A stretch of 12,237 nucleotides of DNA from CAZPXF01 sp964590945 (GCA_964590945.1 CAZPXF010000070.1:1-12237); one strand, 5' to 3'. Shown: positions 1 through 6,463, counted from the first letter of the stretch. Translations and numbers: made by a program. Notes: generated by a model from the letters alone, not told the origin.

Positions 1-18
1 AAAATATTCAATTTCCCA

Positions 19-47
19 TTTAATATTTTCATCTCATCGTATATAAT
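19..47 (+). promoter_or_regulatory. Putative sigma-A promoter of the GH25 lysozyme gene
   Basis: A perfect TATAAT lies at 42-47, with a weak TTTAAT at 19-24 in the -35 position and a 17-bp spacer. Transcription would start near 54, about 35 nt before the ATG. The surrounding 88 bases are very AT-rich and hold no other gene. The -10 match is strong and the -35 is poor. Confidence 0.5.
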
Positions 48-88
48 CAAAATATGTGTATATATAAAAAATAATCAGGAGGGATCAT

Positions 89-1750
89 ATGAAGAATAAA
101 AAAGTATTGATTTTAAAAACCTTTGTTATGATATTATTCTTTTCCTTAATAATAAAGGTGCAGCCCCTGCAGGCTGCGACTACTACCAAAAGCTCTTTTA
201 CCGGAAATACATATAAACATAATAGCAGATACTCAGGCTACACTATTTACAATGGAATTGATGTGTCAAAATATCAGGCAAGTATTAACTGGACTAAGGT
301 AAAAAAGGCTGGGATTGACTATGCTTTCATCCGCTGTGGATACTCCGGTACAAGCGCGGGAACATTGAACAGAGATTCCTATTTTGAAACAAATATAAAG
401 AATGCTTACAATGCCGGCGTTAAGATTGGAATTTATTATTTCTCCCAGGCGCGCAATACCGCTGAAGCTCTTGCCGAAGCAAATTATACATTATCTTTGA
501 TCAACCAGTATAAATCATACATCACGCTCCCTGTTGTGTATGACTTTGAAGCTCAAAGTTCCAGCTACCGGGCTTACGGTTTATCAAAGACACGAGTAAC
601 GAATAATACGATCGTTTTCTGCAATACAATAAAAAATGCTGGCTATAAGGTTATGTACTACGGGAATCCAAGCGAGCTGGCTTCTTCCTTTGATTCAACA
701 AAGCTGACCAGTTATCCGTGCTGGCTTGCGCAATATCCTTCCCTTGTAAAGACTTCCAAAACATTAAAATCCTCCTATACGGGGAACTATCTTTTCTGGC
801 AATATAGCAGCGCCGGTTCTGTAAGCGGGATCTCCGGAAACGTAGATATGAATTTTTATTATGCTTCATCACCGACCCAGAACTACATTATAACCGGCGT
901 GGACAGCGGCGCATATGCAGGAACCAATGACACCGTTGCAACTCCGGCAATCGACTATTCCAATGGAACTGTCAGCTCATTTAAAATGTCAGCACGTGAT
1001 TCCGGCGGTATTACTTTATCGTGGAGCCATAATACTACTGCAGATGGTTATCAGATCTGGCGTTCCACATCCCAAAACGGAACTTATACCAGGCTGAAAA
1101 CCATTACCTCCGCTTCAACCATTACATGGGAAGATACAACGGCTTCAGAAAACAGTGAATATTATTATAAAATCCGGGCTTACAAAACAGTCAACAACAC
1201 GAAATATTACAGCGCTTACTCTACACTCAGTGTTTCGGCGACGACATCCTCTGCAGCCAAACCTTCTGCTGTGACCGGATTTAAGCAGCTTCGCAATACT
1301 GCAACAACGATCACGCTTTCCTGGAAGAAGAATACTTCCGCAACCGGATATGAGATCTACCGTTCTACAGCACGCAACGGAAAGTATTCAAAGGTCAAGA
1401 CCATTACGAAGAATACGACTACTTCCTGGACGAACAAGGCGCGCGCAAAGAACAGGATCTACTACTACAAGATCCGGGCTTACAGCACTGCAGACGGCAG
1501 TAAAACATACAGCAGCTTTTCCACTGTGAAGCTGGGGCATACCAATAAGTATTCCGGCAAATACAAACGCACAAAGGCTTCCTTAAATGTACGCACCTAC
1601 GCCGGTACCGCTTATAAAAAGATCACTACTTTATCCAAAAACAAGAGAGTAAAACTCCTCTATGCTACAAAGGATAAGAGCGGCGTAACATGGTACAAGA
1701 TTTCATGGTCCGGCAAGACCGGATATGTATCCGGCCGTTATCTGAAGTAA
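89..1750 (+). CDS. Secreted GH25 muramidase (lysozyme) with two FN3 domains and a C-terminal SH3 domain
   Basis: Predicted to hydrolyse the MurNAc-GlcNAc bond of peptidoglycan outside the cell. Residues 1-29 form a signal peptide: lysine-rich start, hydrophobic run, then a cut near LQA-ATT. Residues 52-258 are the GH25 barrel, with the GIDVS strand (D58), the catalytic YDFE motif (D152, E154) and a late NVDMN aspartate (D253). Two FN3 repeats follow at about 292-385 and 391-483; they resemble each other closely (GYQIWRST / GYEIYRST, YYYKIRAY in both). Residues 493-553 form a bacterial SH3 module (SLNVRTYAG, GYVSGRYLK) likely to bind cell wall. The start is set by AGGAGGG about 6 nt upstream. 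The gene looks more AT-rich than its neighbours. It could serve cell-wall turnover or competitor lysis; no phage genes are nearby, so a prophage endolysin is less likely. Confidence 0.93.
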   Translation: MKNKKVLILKTFVMILFFSLIIKVQPLQAATTTKSSFTGNTYKHNSRYSGYTIYNGIDVSKYQASINWTKVKKAGIDYAFIRCGYSGTSAGTLNRDSYFETNIKNAYNAGVKIGIYYFSQARNTAEALAEANYTLSLINQYKSYITLPVVYDFEAQSSSYRAYGLSKTRVTNNTIVFCNTIKNAGYKVMYYGNPSELASSFDSTKLTSYPCWLAQYPSLVKTSKTLKSSYTGNYLFWQYSSAGSVSGISGNVDMNFYYASSPTQNYIITGVDSGAYAGTNDTVATPAIDYSNGTVSSFKMSARDSGGITLSWSHNTTADGYQIWRSTSQNGTYTRLKTITSASTITWEDTTASENSEYYYKIRAYKTVNNTKYYSAYSTLSVSATTSSAAKPSAVTGFKQLRNTATTITLSWKKNTSATGYEIYRSTARNGKYSKVKTITKNTTTSWTNKARAKNRIYYYKIRAYSTADGSKTYSSFSTVKLGHTNKYSGKYKRTKASLNVRTYAGTAYKKITTLSKNKRVKLLYATKDKSGVTWYKISWSGKTGYVSGRYLK

Positions 1751-1755
1751 ATCAC

Positions 1756-1803
1756 AAAACAGCAGATTTGGAATAATAAAAGTTCCAAACCTGCTGTTTT
1801 TCA
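1756..1803. terminator. Bidirectional rho-independent terminator
   Basis: An almost perfect inverted repeat pairs AAAACAGCAG-A-TTTGGAA with TTCCAAA-C-CTGCTGTTTT around a 9-nt loop. T runs lie on the plus side and, through the matching A run, on the minus side. It sits between the convergent ends of the lysozyme gene (stop at 1750) and the membrane-protein gene (stop at 1804) and probably serves both. Confidence 0.9.
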
Positions 1804-2787
1804 TTAAGCTAAATACTGTTCCAGAATCTCGCGGATGATGACCTTTCGTTCCTCGGAATCCTTTTCCATATTCTTTCTCGCCTCATCCAGCTGAATAGCG
1901 AGTGCGGACTCGTCCATCTTTTTCGTATTATCTGTACCGATCACGGCCTCACGTACCTTTTCTCTCGCAGCCTCGCGCCGCTGCTCTCTCGATGCGGCGG
2001 ACGAACGCTTCTCATCCTGTTCACGGAGCTTCTCCTGTCCGGCAAAATATTTCTGATCCGTAAAGCCTTTCTGCGCGTTTCCGGGGAATCCGCCGTCCGG
2101 ATCCTCCCGTTTTCTTCCGCCGGTAAACAGTATGCCGTCCTCCCGCGGAAGCTCGTAATAGCTGCCCTTTCGCTCCCGCATCGGCTCGTCCGCATTTGCC
2201 GCAAATACCGGCTGCCCTGGCATCCCCGCCTCCAATTCCTGCGCGCCTCCCTGCGCCGGATTGTGATAGAGCTTCGACATTCTGTGGGCGCAGACATTTT
2301 CCAGGTAATCCACAATATATGTATGTATCATGTTCCATGTATGCGCCTCGTCACCCCATTGATACAATAGATATAAAAGAATCATCTCCGCAATTCCCGC
2401 CGCGGCATAATAACGCAGCGCCCCGTCAATGCCCGCAGCCCCGTAGCTTCCGGCTGCGCCCACTGCGGCGATCACGCCGCTCAGCCATATCATCTGCTTC
2501 TCCAATTGTCTCCATGTGTGCAGCTTCAATCCCCAGGTCTTATATTCAAATAAATATTTATCCACAAATGCATCCACATTCTGTACTTTGTCGCTGACCA
2601 TGCTGGCATGTTCGTATTTCGCCCGGATCAGTTTCATCAGGCAGTGTTCACTTTTTGACATGTTCTCTGCTGCTTTTGCAAGCCTCCGGATCGCTGAACC
2701 AAATACCAGCTTCCCGATGATTCCGATAGCTCCGACTGCGGCCATGAGATAAAAGAGCAGATTCTTCTCCAAAATTACTGTGAACAT
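1804..2787 (-). CDS. Unrecognised membrane protein with a long charged cytoplasmic tail
   Basis: I do not recognise the family. With the preferred start the product is 327 aa. A hydrophobic helix lies at about 10-30, then a soluble stretch (31-97), then two closely spaced helices at about 98-118 and 125-143. The rest (150-327) is hydrophilic, rich in E, K, R and Q, and from about 250 onwards looks helical or coiled-coil. The start is placed at the internal ATG at 2787 because AAGGGG lies about 8 nt upstream. The longer reading from 2823 has no ribosome binding site and would begin before the likely transcription start. The gene follows the MTA/SAH nucleosidase with a gap of about 100 nt and probably has its own promoter. 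A role in membrane scaffolding or signalling is only a guess. Confidence 0.8.
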   Translation of the reverse strand: MFTVILEKNLLFYLMAAVGAIGIIGKLVFGSAIRRLAKAAENMSKSEHCLMKLIRAKYEHASMVSDKVQNVDAFVDKYLFEYKTWGLKLHTWRQLEKQMIWLSGVIAAVGAAGSYGAAGIDGALRYYAAAGIAEMILLYLLYQWGDEAHTWNMIHTYIVDYLENVCAHRMSKLYHNPAQGGAQELEAGMPGQPVFAANADEPMRERKGSYYELPREDGILFTGGRKREDPDGGFPGNAQKGFTDQKYFAGQEKLREQDEKRSSAASREQRREAAREKVREAVIGTDNTKKMDESALAIQLDEARKNMEKDSEERKVIIREILEQYLA

Positions 2788-2821
2788 AAAAAATCCCCTT
2801 CCTTCCTGAAAATGTACCGTC

Positions 2822-2850
2822 ATTATAGACTGGATTTTTCCAAAAAGAAA
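2822..2850 (-). promoter_or_regulatory. Possible promoter of the membrane-protein gene
   Basis: A perfect TATAAT reads on the minus strand at 2827-2822, about 34 nt before the preferred ATG. The -35 position (2850-2845) is a poor TTTCTT. The placement agrees with the internal start codon. Read-through from the upstream nucleosidase gene is also possible. Confidence 0.4.
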
Positions 2851-2889
2851 GGAGAATCGTACGACAAATTACGCGGCAGGATTCGACCT

Positions 2890-3582
2890 CTAAACCTGAG
2901 GGATCAGCTCCCTCATAAGCTGCACGGAATGCCGGATCGCCTCTTTTTCAAATGCCGGATAATCCATCGTTGCACTGTTGTCCGCTTTGTCGGAGATCGC
3001 GCGGATGATGACAAACGGAACGTCGTTCAGATAAGCGGTATGGGCGATGGCCGTCCCTTCCATCTCTGTGCAGGAGGCGTGGAACTGCGAGACAAGACGC
3101 TCCTTCACCTCTGCCGATGAAACGAACTGATCTCCGCTGACCACCCTTCCAGAAAACGTGCGGATCTCCGGATTGGCTTTTTCATTCGCGGCTTTCGCCT
3201 TTTGGATCAGCGCCTCATCCGCCTCAAAGGAAAATACGTCCATCCGCGGAACCTGTCCGACAGGATCGCCGAAAATCGTCGCGTCCATATCGTGATGCAC
3301 CGCGTCCGTGGAGATCACGAGATCCCCGATATCAATATCCGCATTCAGCGAACCTGCAACCCCGGTATTGATGAGCGCATCCACACCGAATTCATCCACC
3401 AGGATCTGTGTGCAAACCGCCGCGTTCACCTTGCCGATGCCGCTTCGGACAACAACGGCGTCCCTGCCGTAGAGCTTTCCCCTGCAGAACTCCATACGTG
3501 CTTTCACCAGAATTTCCTTCTCCTGCATGTCCTCTTTTAAGGCAGCCACTTCCTCTTCCATAGCTCCAATAATACCAATCAT
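2890..3582 (-). CDS. mtnN: 5'-methylthioadenosine / S-adenosylhomocysteine nucleosidase
   Basis: Cleaves the adenine-ribose bond of MTA, SAH and related nucleosides in the cytoplasm, removing inhibitory SAM by-products and feeding methionine salvage and the LuxS pathway. At 230 aa it matches the family length (E. coli 232 aa). The N-terminus reads IGIIGAMEEEV with the family acid at E11. The purine-binding and catalytic region CTEMEGTAIA places E175 at the ribose-binding glutamate, and AISDKAD supplies the catalytic aspartate D198. GIGKVNAA (48-55) is the phosphorylase-fold glycine loop. An AAGGAG site about 9 nt upstream fixes the ATG. No luxS or mtn pathway partner lies beside it. Confidence 0.96.
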   Translation of the reverse strand: MIGIIGAMEEEVAALKEDMQEKEILVKARMEFCRGKLYGRDAVVVRSGIGKVNAAVCTQILVDEFGVDALINTGVAGSLNADIDIGDLVISTDAVHHDMDATIFGDPVGQVPRMDVFSFEADEALIQKAKAANEKANPEIRTFSGRVVSGDQFVSSAEVKERLVSQFHASCTEMEGTAIAHTAYLNDVPFVIIRAISDKADNSATMDYPAFEKEAIRHSVQLMRELIPQV

Positions 3583-3614
3583 ATTTCCTGCTCCTTAAAT
3601 TTTCAATTTCGTTC

Positions 3615-3643
3615 TTTCAAGTATAACAGATATTTGTTATAAT
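3615..3643 (+). promoter_or_regulatory. Putative promoter of the TSCPD gene
   Basis: TTTCAA (3615-3620), a 17-bp spacer and a perfect TATAAT (3638-3643). Transcription would start near 3650, giving a leader of about 110 nt. The element overlaps the oppositely directed nucleosidase promoter. Confidence 0.5.
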
Positions 3644-3648
3644 ATCAA
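3620..3648 (-). promoter_or_regulatory. Sigma-A promoter of the MTA/SAH nucleosidase gene
   Basis: Read on the minus strand: TTGATA (3648-3643), a 17-bp spacer and TATACT (3625-3620). The predicted start near 3613 leaves about 30 nt before the ATG, enough for the AAGGAG site. Confidence 0.65.
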
Positions 3649-3675
3649 AAGTATATAATCATTTCCAGGAAAGAT

Positions 3676-3716
3676 GAACATGTTAACGGCTGCGCCAGCA
3701 GGCGTGTTACATGTTC
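3676..3716 (+). promoter_or_regulatory. Stem-loop in the leader of the TSCPD transcript
   Basis: GAACATGTTAAC at 3676-3687 pairs with GTTACATGTTC at 3706-3716 (11 bp with one bulged T). A small inner GCTG-CGC-CAGC hairpin lies between them. No T run follows, so it is not a terminator. It may stabilise or regulate the leader, or act as an operator in DNA form. Confidence 0.45.
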
Positions 3717-3759
3717 ACTCATCCGACTGGAGAAACATATAATAGTAGGAGGAAAAGCC

Positions 3760-4026
3760 ATGATGCAATATAACACAAGCGGAACCTGCTCCCAGCAGAT
3801 TCTTTTTGATCTGGATGGCGATATCGTCAGATCCGTGCAATTCATCGGCGGCTGCAACGGGAATCTGCAGGGTATCGGCAAGCTGGTTGAAGGTATGAAA
3901 GCAGAAGATGTTATCCAAAAATTAAAGGGCATAAGCTGCAGCGGCAGACCGACGTCATGTCCGGATCAGCTCGCGAGAGCTTTGACGGCCGCACTGGAAG
4001 AGAAAAAGAGAGCCATCGCACCATAG
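3760..4026 (+). CDS. TSCPD-domain protein (TIGR03905 family)
   Basis: An 88-aa cytoplasmic protein. The signature TSCPDQLA is at 65-72, and the family pattern of an N-terminal TSGTC, a central GGCNGN (31-36) and KLVEGM (41-46) is clear. Four cysteines (C10, C32, C60, C67) are placed for metal binding. The domain is related to the small zinc-binding C-terminal domain of class II ribonucleotide reductase (NrdJ), but stand-alone members have no established function. AGGAGG lies about 7 nt before the first of two adjacent ATG codons, so the first is chosen. The last codons and stop lie inside the terminator stem. It appears to be transcribed alone. Confidence 0.9.
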   Translation: MMQYNTSGTCSQQILFDLDGDIVRSVQFIGGCNGNLQGIGKLVEGMKAEDVIQKLKGISCSGRPTSCPDQLARALTAALEEKKRAIAP

Positions 4027-4064
4027 ATGCTTACTCATCTATGGAGCGATGGCTCCTTCTTTAT
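4010..4064 (+). terminator. Terminator overlapping the end of the TSCPD gene
   Basis: GAGCCATCGC and CCATAGATG (4010-4029) pair with CATCTATGG and GCGATGGCTC (4036-4055), with a single A-A mismatch and a 6-nt loop. The tail is CTTCTTTAT. The TAG stop codon (4024-4026) sits in the 5' arm, so the gene's last codons double as terminator stem. Confidence 0.9.
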
Positions 4065-4108
4065 ACTAAAAGCCATATTCGAAAAGATGCCTCTCTCATT
4101 TATCGAAG

Positions 4109-4137
4109 TTGACATTTCATGCGCTTTTGCATATAAT
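4109..4137 (+). promoter_or_regulatory. Perfect-consensus sigma-A promoter (P1) with no ordinary gene downstream
   Basis: TTGACA (4109-4114), exactly 17 bp, then TATAAT (4132-4137). Predicted start near 4144. No reading frame with a ribosome binding site follows on the plus strand before the terminator at 4340-4366. The transcript would run antisense to the small-peptide gene on the minus strand. Confidence 0.85.
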
Positions 4138-4167
4138 AAAAACATGAAGAAGCACTGTGACAAGCGG

Positions 4168-4196
4168 TTGACTTCGATTAGATTATTTTATATGCT
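4168..4196 (+). promoter_or_regulatory. Second plus-strand promoter (P2) for the antisense RNA
   Basis: TTGACT (4168-4173), 17 bp, TATGCT (4191-4196). Predicted start near 4203, at the 3' end of the opposing peptide RNA. It lies 59 bp downstream of P1 in the same orientation and resembles it in sequence. Confidence 0.6.
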
Positions 4197-4227
4197 AAAA
4201 CAACCGTCACTTGCCATGGCGGTTGTT
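4197..4227 (-). terminator. Terminator of the small-peptide RNA
   Basis: On the minus strand AACAACCG (4227-4220) pairs with CGGTTGTT (4206-4199), followed by a short T run. The 5' arm codes the Asn-Asn-Arg of the peptide and the TGA stop lies in the loop. The stem also reads on the plus strand, where it is followed by GTCTTTT. Confidence 0.65.
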
Positions 4228-4281
4228 GTCTTTTACGATGATCGTAACGGTATATTTACCGATATGTAACGTAATACGCAT
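4207..4281 (-). CDS. 24-aa peptide, candidate type I toxin-like small protein
   Basis: This ORF codes for a basic peptide. It starts MRITLHIGKYTVTIIVKD and ends in a polar Asn-Asn-Arg-His-Gly-Lys tail. The core alternates hydrophobic and beta-branched residues, so it could insert in membrane or form beta structure. Evidence that it is a real gene: an AAAGGGGGTGAGG Shine-Dalgarno (4297-4285) at good spacing, a consensus promoter about 75 nt before the leader's end, and a terminator overlapping the stop. Longer in-frame starts upstream lack ribosome binding sites or precede the promoter start. I do not recognise the family. Toxicity is inference from locus architecture; a signalling peptide or a regulatory RNA with an incidental ORF are alternatives. 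Confidence 0.6.
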   Translation of the reverse strand: MRITLHIGKYTVTIIVKDNNRHGK

Positions 4282-4289
4282 AAGCCTCA

Positions 4290-4303
4290 CCCCCTTTCGA
4301 GGG
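4290..4303 (-). promoter_or_regulatory. Hairpin masking the peptide's ribosome binding site
   Basis: On the minus-strand RNA CCCTC (4303-4299) pairs with GGGGG (4294-4290, one G-U pair) around a GAAA tetraloop. The GGGGG is the core of the Shine-Dalgarno sequence. Such masking is usual in type I toxin mRNAs. The stem is only 5 bp, so its strength is uncertain. Confidence 0.55.
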
Positions 4304-4339
4304 ATATTAGCCAACCGCCTGCCGCTATGCAGTGCTTCC

Positions 4340-4366
4340 TGTCCTATAGAGGACATTATTATTTTA
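4340..4366 (+). terminator. Terminator of the antisense RNA, also the 5' hairpin of the peptide mRNA
   Basis: TGTCCT (4340-4345) pairs with AGGACA (4350-4355) across ATAG, followed on the plus strand by TTATTATTTTA. On the minus strand the same palindrome would form the first 16 nt of the peptide mRNA, a typical 5' protective hairpin. Confidence 0.6.
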
Positions 4367-4389
4367 TCAATGCTTGCCCAGCCTGTCAA
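4361..4389 (-). promoter_or_regulatory. Sigma-A promoter of the small-peptide RNA
   Basis: On the minus strand: perfect TTGACA (4389-4384), exactly 17 bp, TAAAAT (4366-4361). Predicted start near 4355. The -35 begins directly after the histidine-kinase terminator hairpin, so the unit appears insulated from the upstream operon. The -10 coincides with the T tract of the opposing terminator. Confidence 0.8.
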
Positions 4390-4390
4390 T

Positions 4391-4420
4391 TTAAAAGATG
4401 GTATCGCTCCATCCTTTTAA
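4391..4420. terminator. Terminator after the two-component operon
   Basis: Minus strand TTAAAAGGATGG pairs with CCATCTTTTAA around a 7-nt loop, with one bulged G, two bases after the kinase stop codon. The T tract is short. Read on the plus strand it is followed by a T-rich run and could back up the antisense RNA terminator. Confidence 0.65.
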
Positions 4421-4422
4421 TT

Positions 4423-5775
4423 TCATGATTTTTCGACACCCTCTTCTTTCTCTTTCGGGAAAATAACCCTGATCTTCGTCCCCTTCCCCTGTTCGCTCTC
4501 CACCTCAATCTTTGCCCCATGCTGTTCCACGATATGCTTGACGATCGCAAGCCCGAGTCCGGTTCCTCCGGTAGATTTGGAATGACTCTTATCCACCCGG
4601 TAAAACCGCTCGAAGATCCTCTCCTGATGCTCCCTGGAAATACCGATCCCATCATCCTCCACCGTAAGGACGGTCTTTTTCTTTTTCTCCTCCACGCCTG
4701 CCTGCACGCAGCCGTTTGGATGGTTGTAGCGGATCGCGTTGTCGCAGAGATTATAGACCAGCTCCTCCATCATATTCGGGTTCGCCCGGACGATGACCGG
4801 CTCCGGCATATCTGCGGTTCTGAGAACAACCTCATATTTCTCCGCCTGAATCTGCAGCATCTCCATGCAGTTGCGGACGGTCTCTGTCAGATCTACCTCC
4901 TCCATCTGCGGCGCATCCGATGCAACGTCCATTTCGGAAAGCCGGATACTGTCATTGATCAGCGTCAGAAGCCGGTTCGCATTCTTATGTATTTCCCCGG
5001 CAAACCGCCGTGTATCCGATTTTTTCACGAGTCCTGCAGCGATCAGCTCTGAGTACCCGGAAATCGCGGTCAGAGGCGTCTTTAACTCGTGAGATACATT
5101 TGCCGTAAACTGCTGCCGTATCTCTGCGCTCTTTATAATATCCTGATGCTGGCTGTGTATCTTATCCATCAAAGGCTTCAGCTCTTCATACGGCTCGATC
5201 GTATCGATATGATCCAGATCCCTCGCCATCTCTTCGATCGGCGCCATCAGATGCTTCGTCGTATACCGGGCTATCAGAATACTGATAAGCGCAAGGCAGA
5301 CAAATACTCCGACAAGGCTTGGCAGTACCAGCATTAAGAGGCTGTACAGGCTGATCGCCTCCCGCGCCACCCGAAGCACCTTGCCGCTCTCCAGACGTTC
5401 CGCGTAGTAAAAGGTATTCTTCCCGCGTGTGTCCGATTTGCGGATTGCCTGCCCGGTCCCGTTTTCAAATGCCTCCTGAACTTCCGGACGGTCGCTGTGA
5501 TTGCTCATATTCCCGATATCCGCATTGCTGTCATATTCCACGGAGCCATCCGTATCGATGACCGTAATCCGAAGGTTATTGATCTTTGGGTCATAATCCT
5601 TCTCTACAAAACGGACGATCGTTTCCGTTGAAGTCAAAATATTCGCCGTCGTACGCAGATCGTCCATGACCTGCTTCTGGAACAGCCTGTTAAAGATACC
5701 AATGCAAAATGCCATTGTTGCGAGAATTGCGATCAGCGCGATCGCAATCATTCTGTAATTGATATTTTTTCTCAT
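4423..5775 (-). CDS. phoR: PhoR-like sensor histidine kinase
   Basis: Membrane sensor kinase of 450 aa that should phosphorylate the response regulator encoded just upstream. Order: TM1 about 9-30; extracytoplasmic PAS-like sensor 33-143 (VIDTDGSVEYDS, FYYAERLESGKVLRVARE); TM2 about 144-170; short HAMP-type linker 171-195; HisKA with FTANVSHELKTPLTA, phosphoacceptor H229; HATPase with N box NLCDNAIRYN (342-351), G1 box DDGIGI (374-379), F box FERFYR and G2 box GTGLGLA (404-410). All catalytic motifs are intact. Start ATG is 1 nt after the regulator's stop, with a GGAAG site inside the regulator's last codons, implying translational coupling. There is no cytoplasmic PAS domain, unlike B. subtilis PhoR. 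The Pho assignment rests on domain layout and the boxes upstream of the operon; the kinase class is certain, the phosphate stimulus is not. Confidence 0.85.
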   Translation of the reverse strand: MRKNINYRMIAIALIAILATMAFCIGIFNRLFQKQVMDDLRTTANILTSTETIVRFVEKDYDPKINNLRITVIDTDGSVEYDSNADIGNMSNHSDRPEVQEAFENGTGQAIRKSDTRGKNTFYYAERLESGKVLRVAREAISLYSLLMLVLPSLVGVFVCLALISILIARYTTKHLMAPIEEMARDLDHIDTIEPYEELKPLMDKIHSQHQDIIKSAEIRQQFTANVSHELKTPLTAISGYSELIAAGLVKKSDTRRFAGEIHKNANRLLTLINDSIRLSEMDVASDAPQMEEVDLTETVRNCMEMLQIQAEKYEVVLRTADMPEPVIVRANPNMMEELVYNLCDNAIRYNHPNGCVQAGVEEKKKKTVLTVEDDGIGISREHQERIFERFYRVDKSHSKSTGGTGLGLAIVKHIVEQHGAKIEVESEQGKGTKIRVIFPKEKEEGVEKS

Positions 5776-5776
5776 T

Positions 5777-6463
5777 TTATTCTTCCTTCTGGTAGTTCAG
5801 CGTGTAGCCTACATTCCGGACGGTCTGGATCAGTTTTCCCTTTTTCCCAAGCTTCTGTCTCAATGTCTTGATGTGCATATCGAGGGTTCTCGATTCCCCT
5901 TCAAAATCGTTCCCCCACACTTTATCAAGGATATTCCCTCTCTGGAGCACGATACACGGATACGTCATGAAAAGCTTCAGAAGTTCGAACTCCTTATAGG
6001 TAAGCTCCGCCTTTTTACCCCCGACCTTCACTTCGCGCCTGGACTCATCAAGTGTAATACCTTCAAACTCAAAGATCTCTTTCTTTTCACGCATTTTGGT
6101 TCTCCGGAGCATTGCCTTCACACGGGAAATAAGCTCCATCACGCCGAACGGCTTCGTTATATAGTCGTCCGCCCCCAGATCAAGCCCCTTCACCTTATCC
6201 ACCTCGGAGCTGCGCGCCGTCACCATGATGACCGGGATCTCGGCATATGATTTCTTATTCCGGAGCTTTCGGATCACTTCCAGACCATCCGTGTCCGGAA
6301 GCATGATATCTAAAAGGATCAGATCCGGGATCTCTTTTTCCATGGATTTCCACAGTCCCGCCCCTGTAAAAAATCCCTCAACTTCATAACCCGCATTTTT
6401 CAGCGCAAACATTTCTATTTCCTGTATGTTCCGATCATCTTCAACAATATAAATCAAAGCCAT
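5777..6463 (-). CDS. phoP: PhoP/PhoB-like response regulator (OmpR family)
   Basis: DNA-binding response regulator of 228 aa. Receiver domain 1-120: acidic pocket E8-D9-D10, phosphoacceptor D52 in LILLDIMLPDTDG, switch T82, and K104 in YITKPF. The C-terminal winged helix (about 130-225) has the OmpR/PhoB signatures LTYKEFELLKLF, RTLDMHIKTLRQKLG and TVRNVGYTL. The start has TTTGGAGGAGTC just upstream. It is the first gene of a two-gene operon with the kinase. Four 11-bp-spaced TTTACA-like boxes lie 60-100 nt upstream, matching how PhoP-type regulators bind and suggesting autoregulation. No pst or phosphatase gene is in the window. A different OmpR-family system of similar architecture remains possible. 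Confidence 0.88.
   Translation of the reverse strand: MALIYIVEDDRNIQEIEMFALKNAGYEVEGFFTGAGLWKSMEKEIPDLILLDIMLPDTDGLEVIRKLRNKKSYAEIPVIMVTARSSEVDKVKGLDLGADDYITKPFGVMELISRVKAMLRRTKMREKKEIFEFEGITLDESRREVKVGGKKAELTYKEFELLKLFMTYPCIVLQRGNILDKVWGNDFEGESRTLDMHIKTLRQKLGKKGKLIQTVRNVGYTLNYQKEE

Larger units (their letters stand above)
4203..4366 (+). ncRNA. Predicted antisense RNA opposite the small-peptide gene
   Basis: This span runs from the predicted P2 start to a plus-strand terminator, about 163 nt; from P1 it would be about 222 nt. It covers the whole opposing peptide ORF, its ribosome binding site and its 5' leader. No credible plus-strand ORF with a ribosome binding site lies within it. By analogy with type I systems such as TxpA/RatA, BsrG/SR4 or AapA/IsoA, it would pair with the peptide mRNA and block translation or trigger decay. 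Promoters and terminator are seen in the sequence; the regulatory function is inferred. Confidence 0.6.

Noticed and set aside
2872..2888. tRNA-like T-arm and acceptor text (GGTCGAATCCTGCCGCG on the minus strand) after mtnN
   Set aside because: Only about 17 nt look tRNA-like; there is no D arm, anticodon arm or matching 5' acceptor, and no integrase nearby to support an attachment site.
4144..4269. Plus-strand 41-codon frame starting just after the consensus promoter P1
   Set aside because: The ATG is at the predicted transcription start with no ribosome binding site; a non-coding antisense RNA explains the promoter better.
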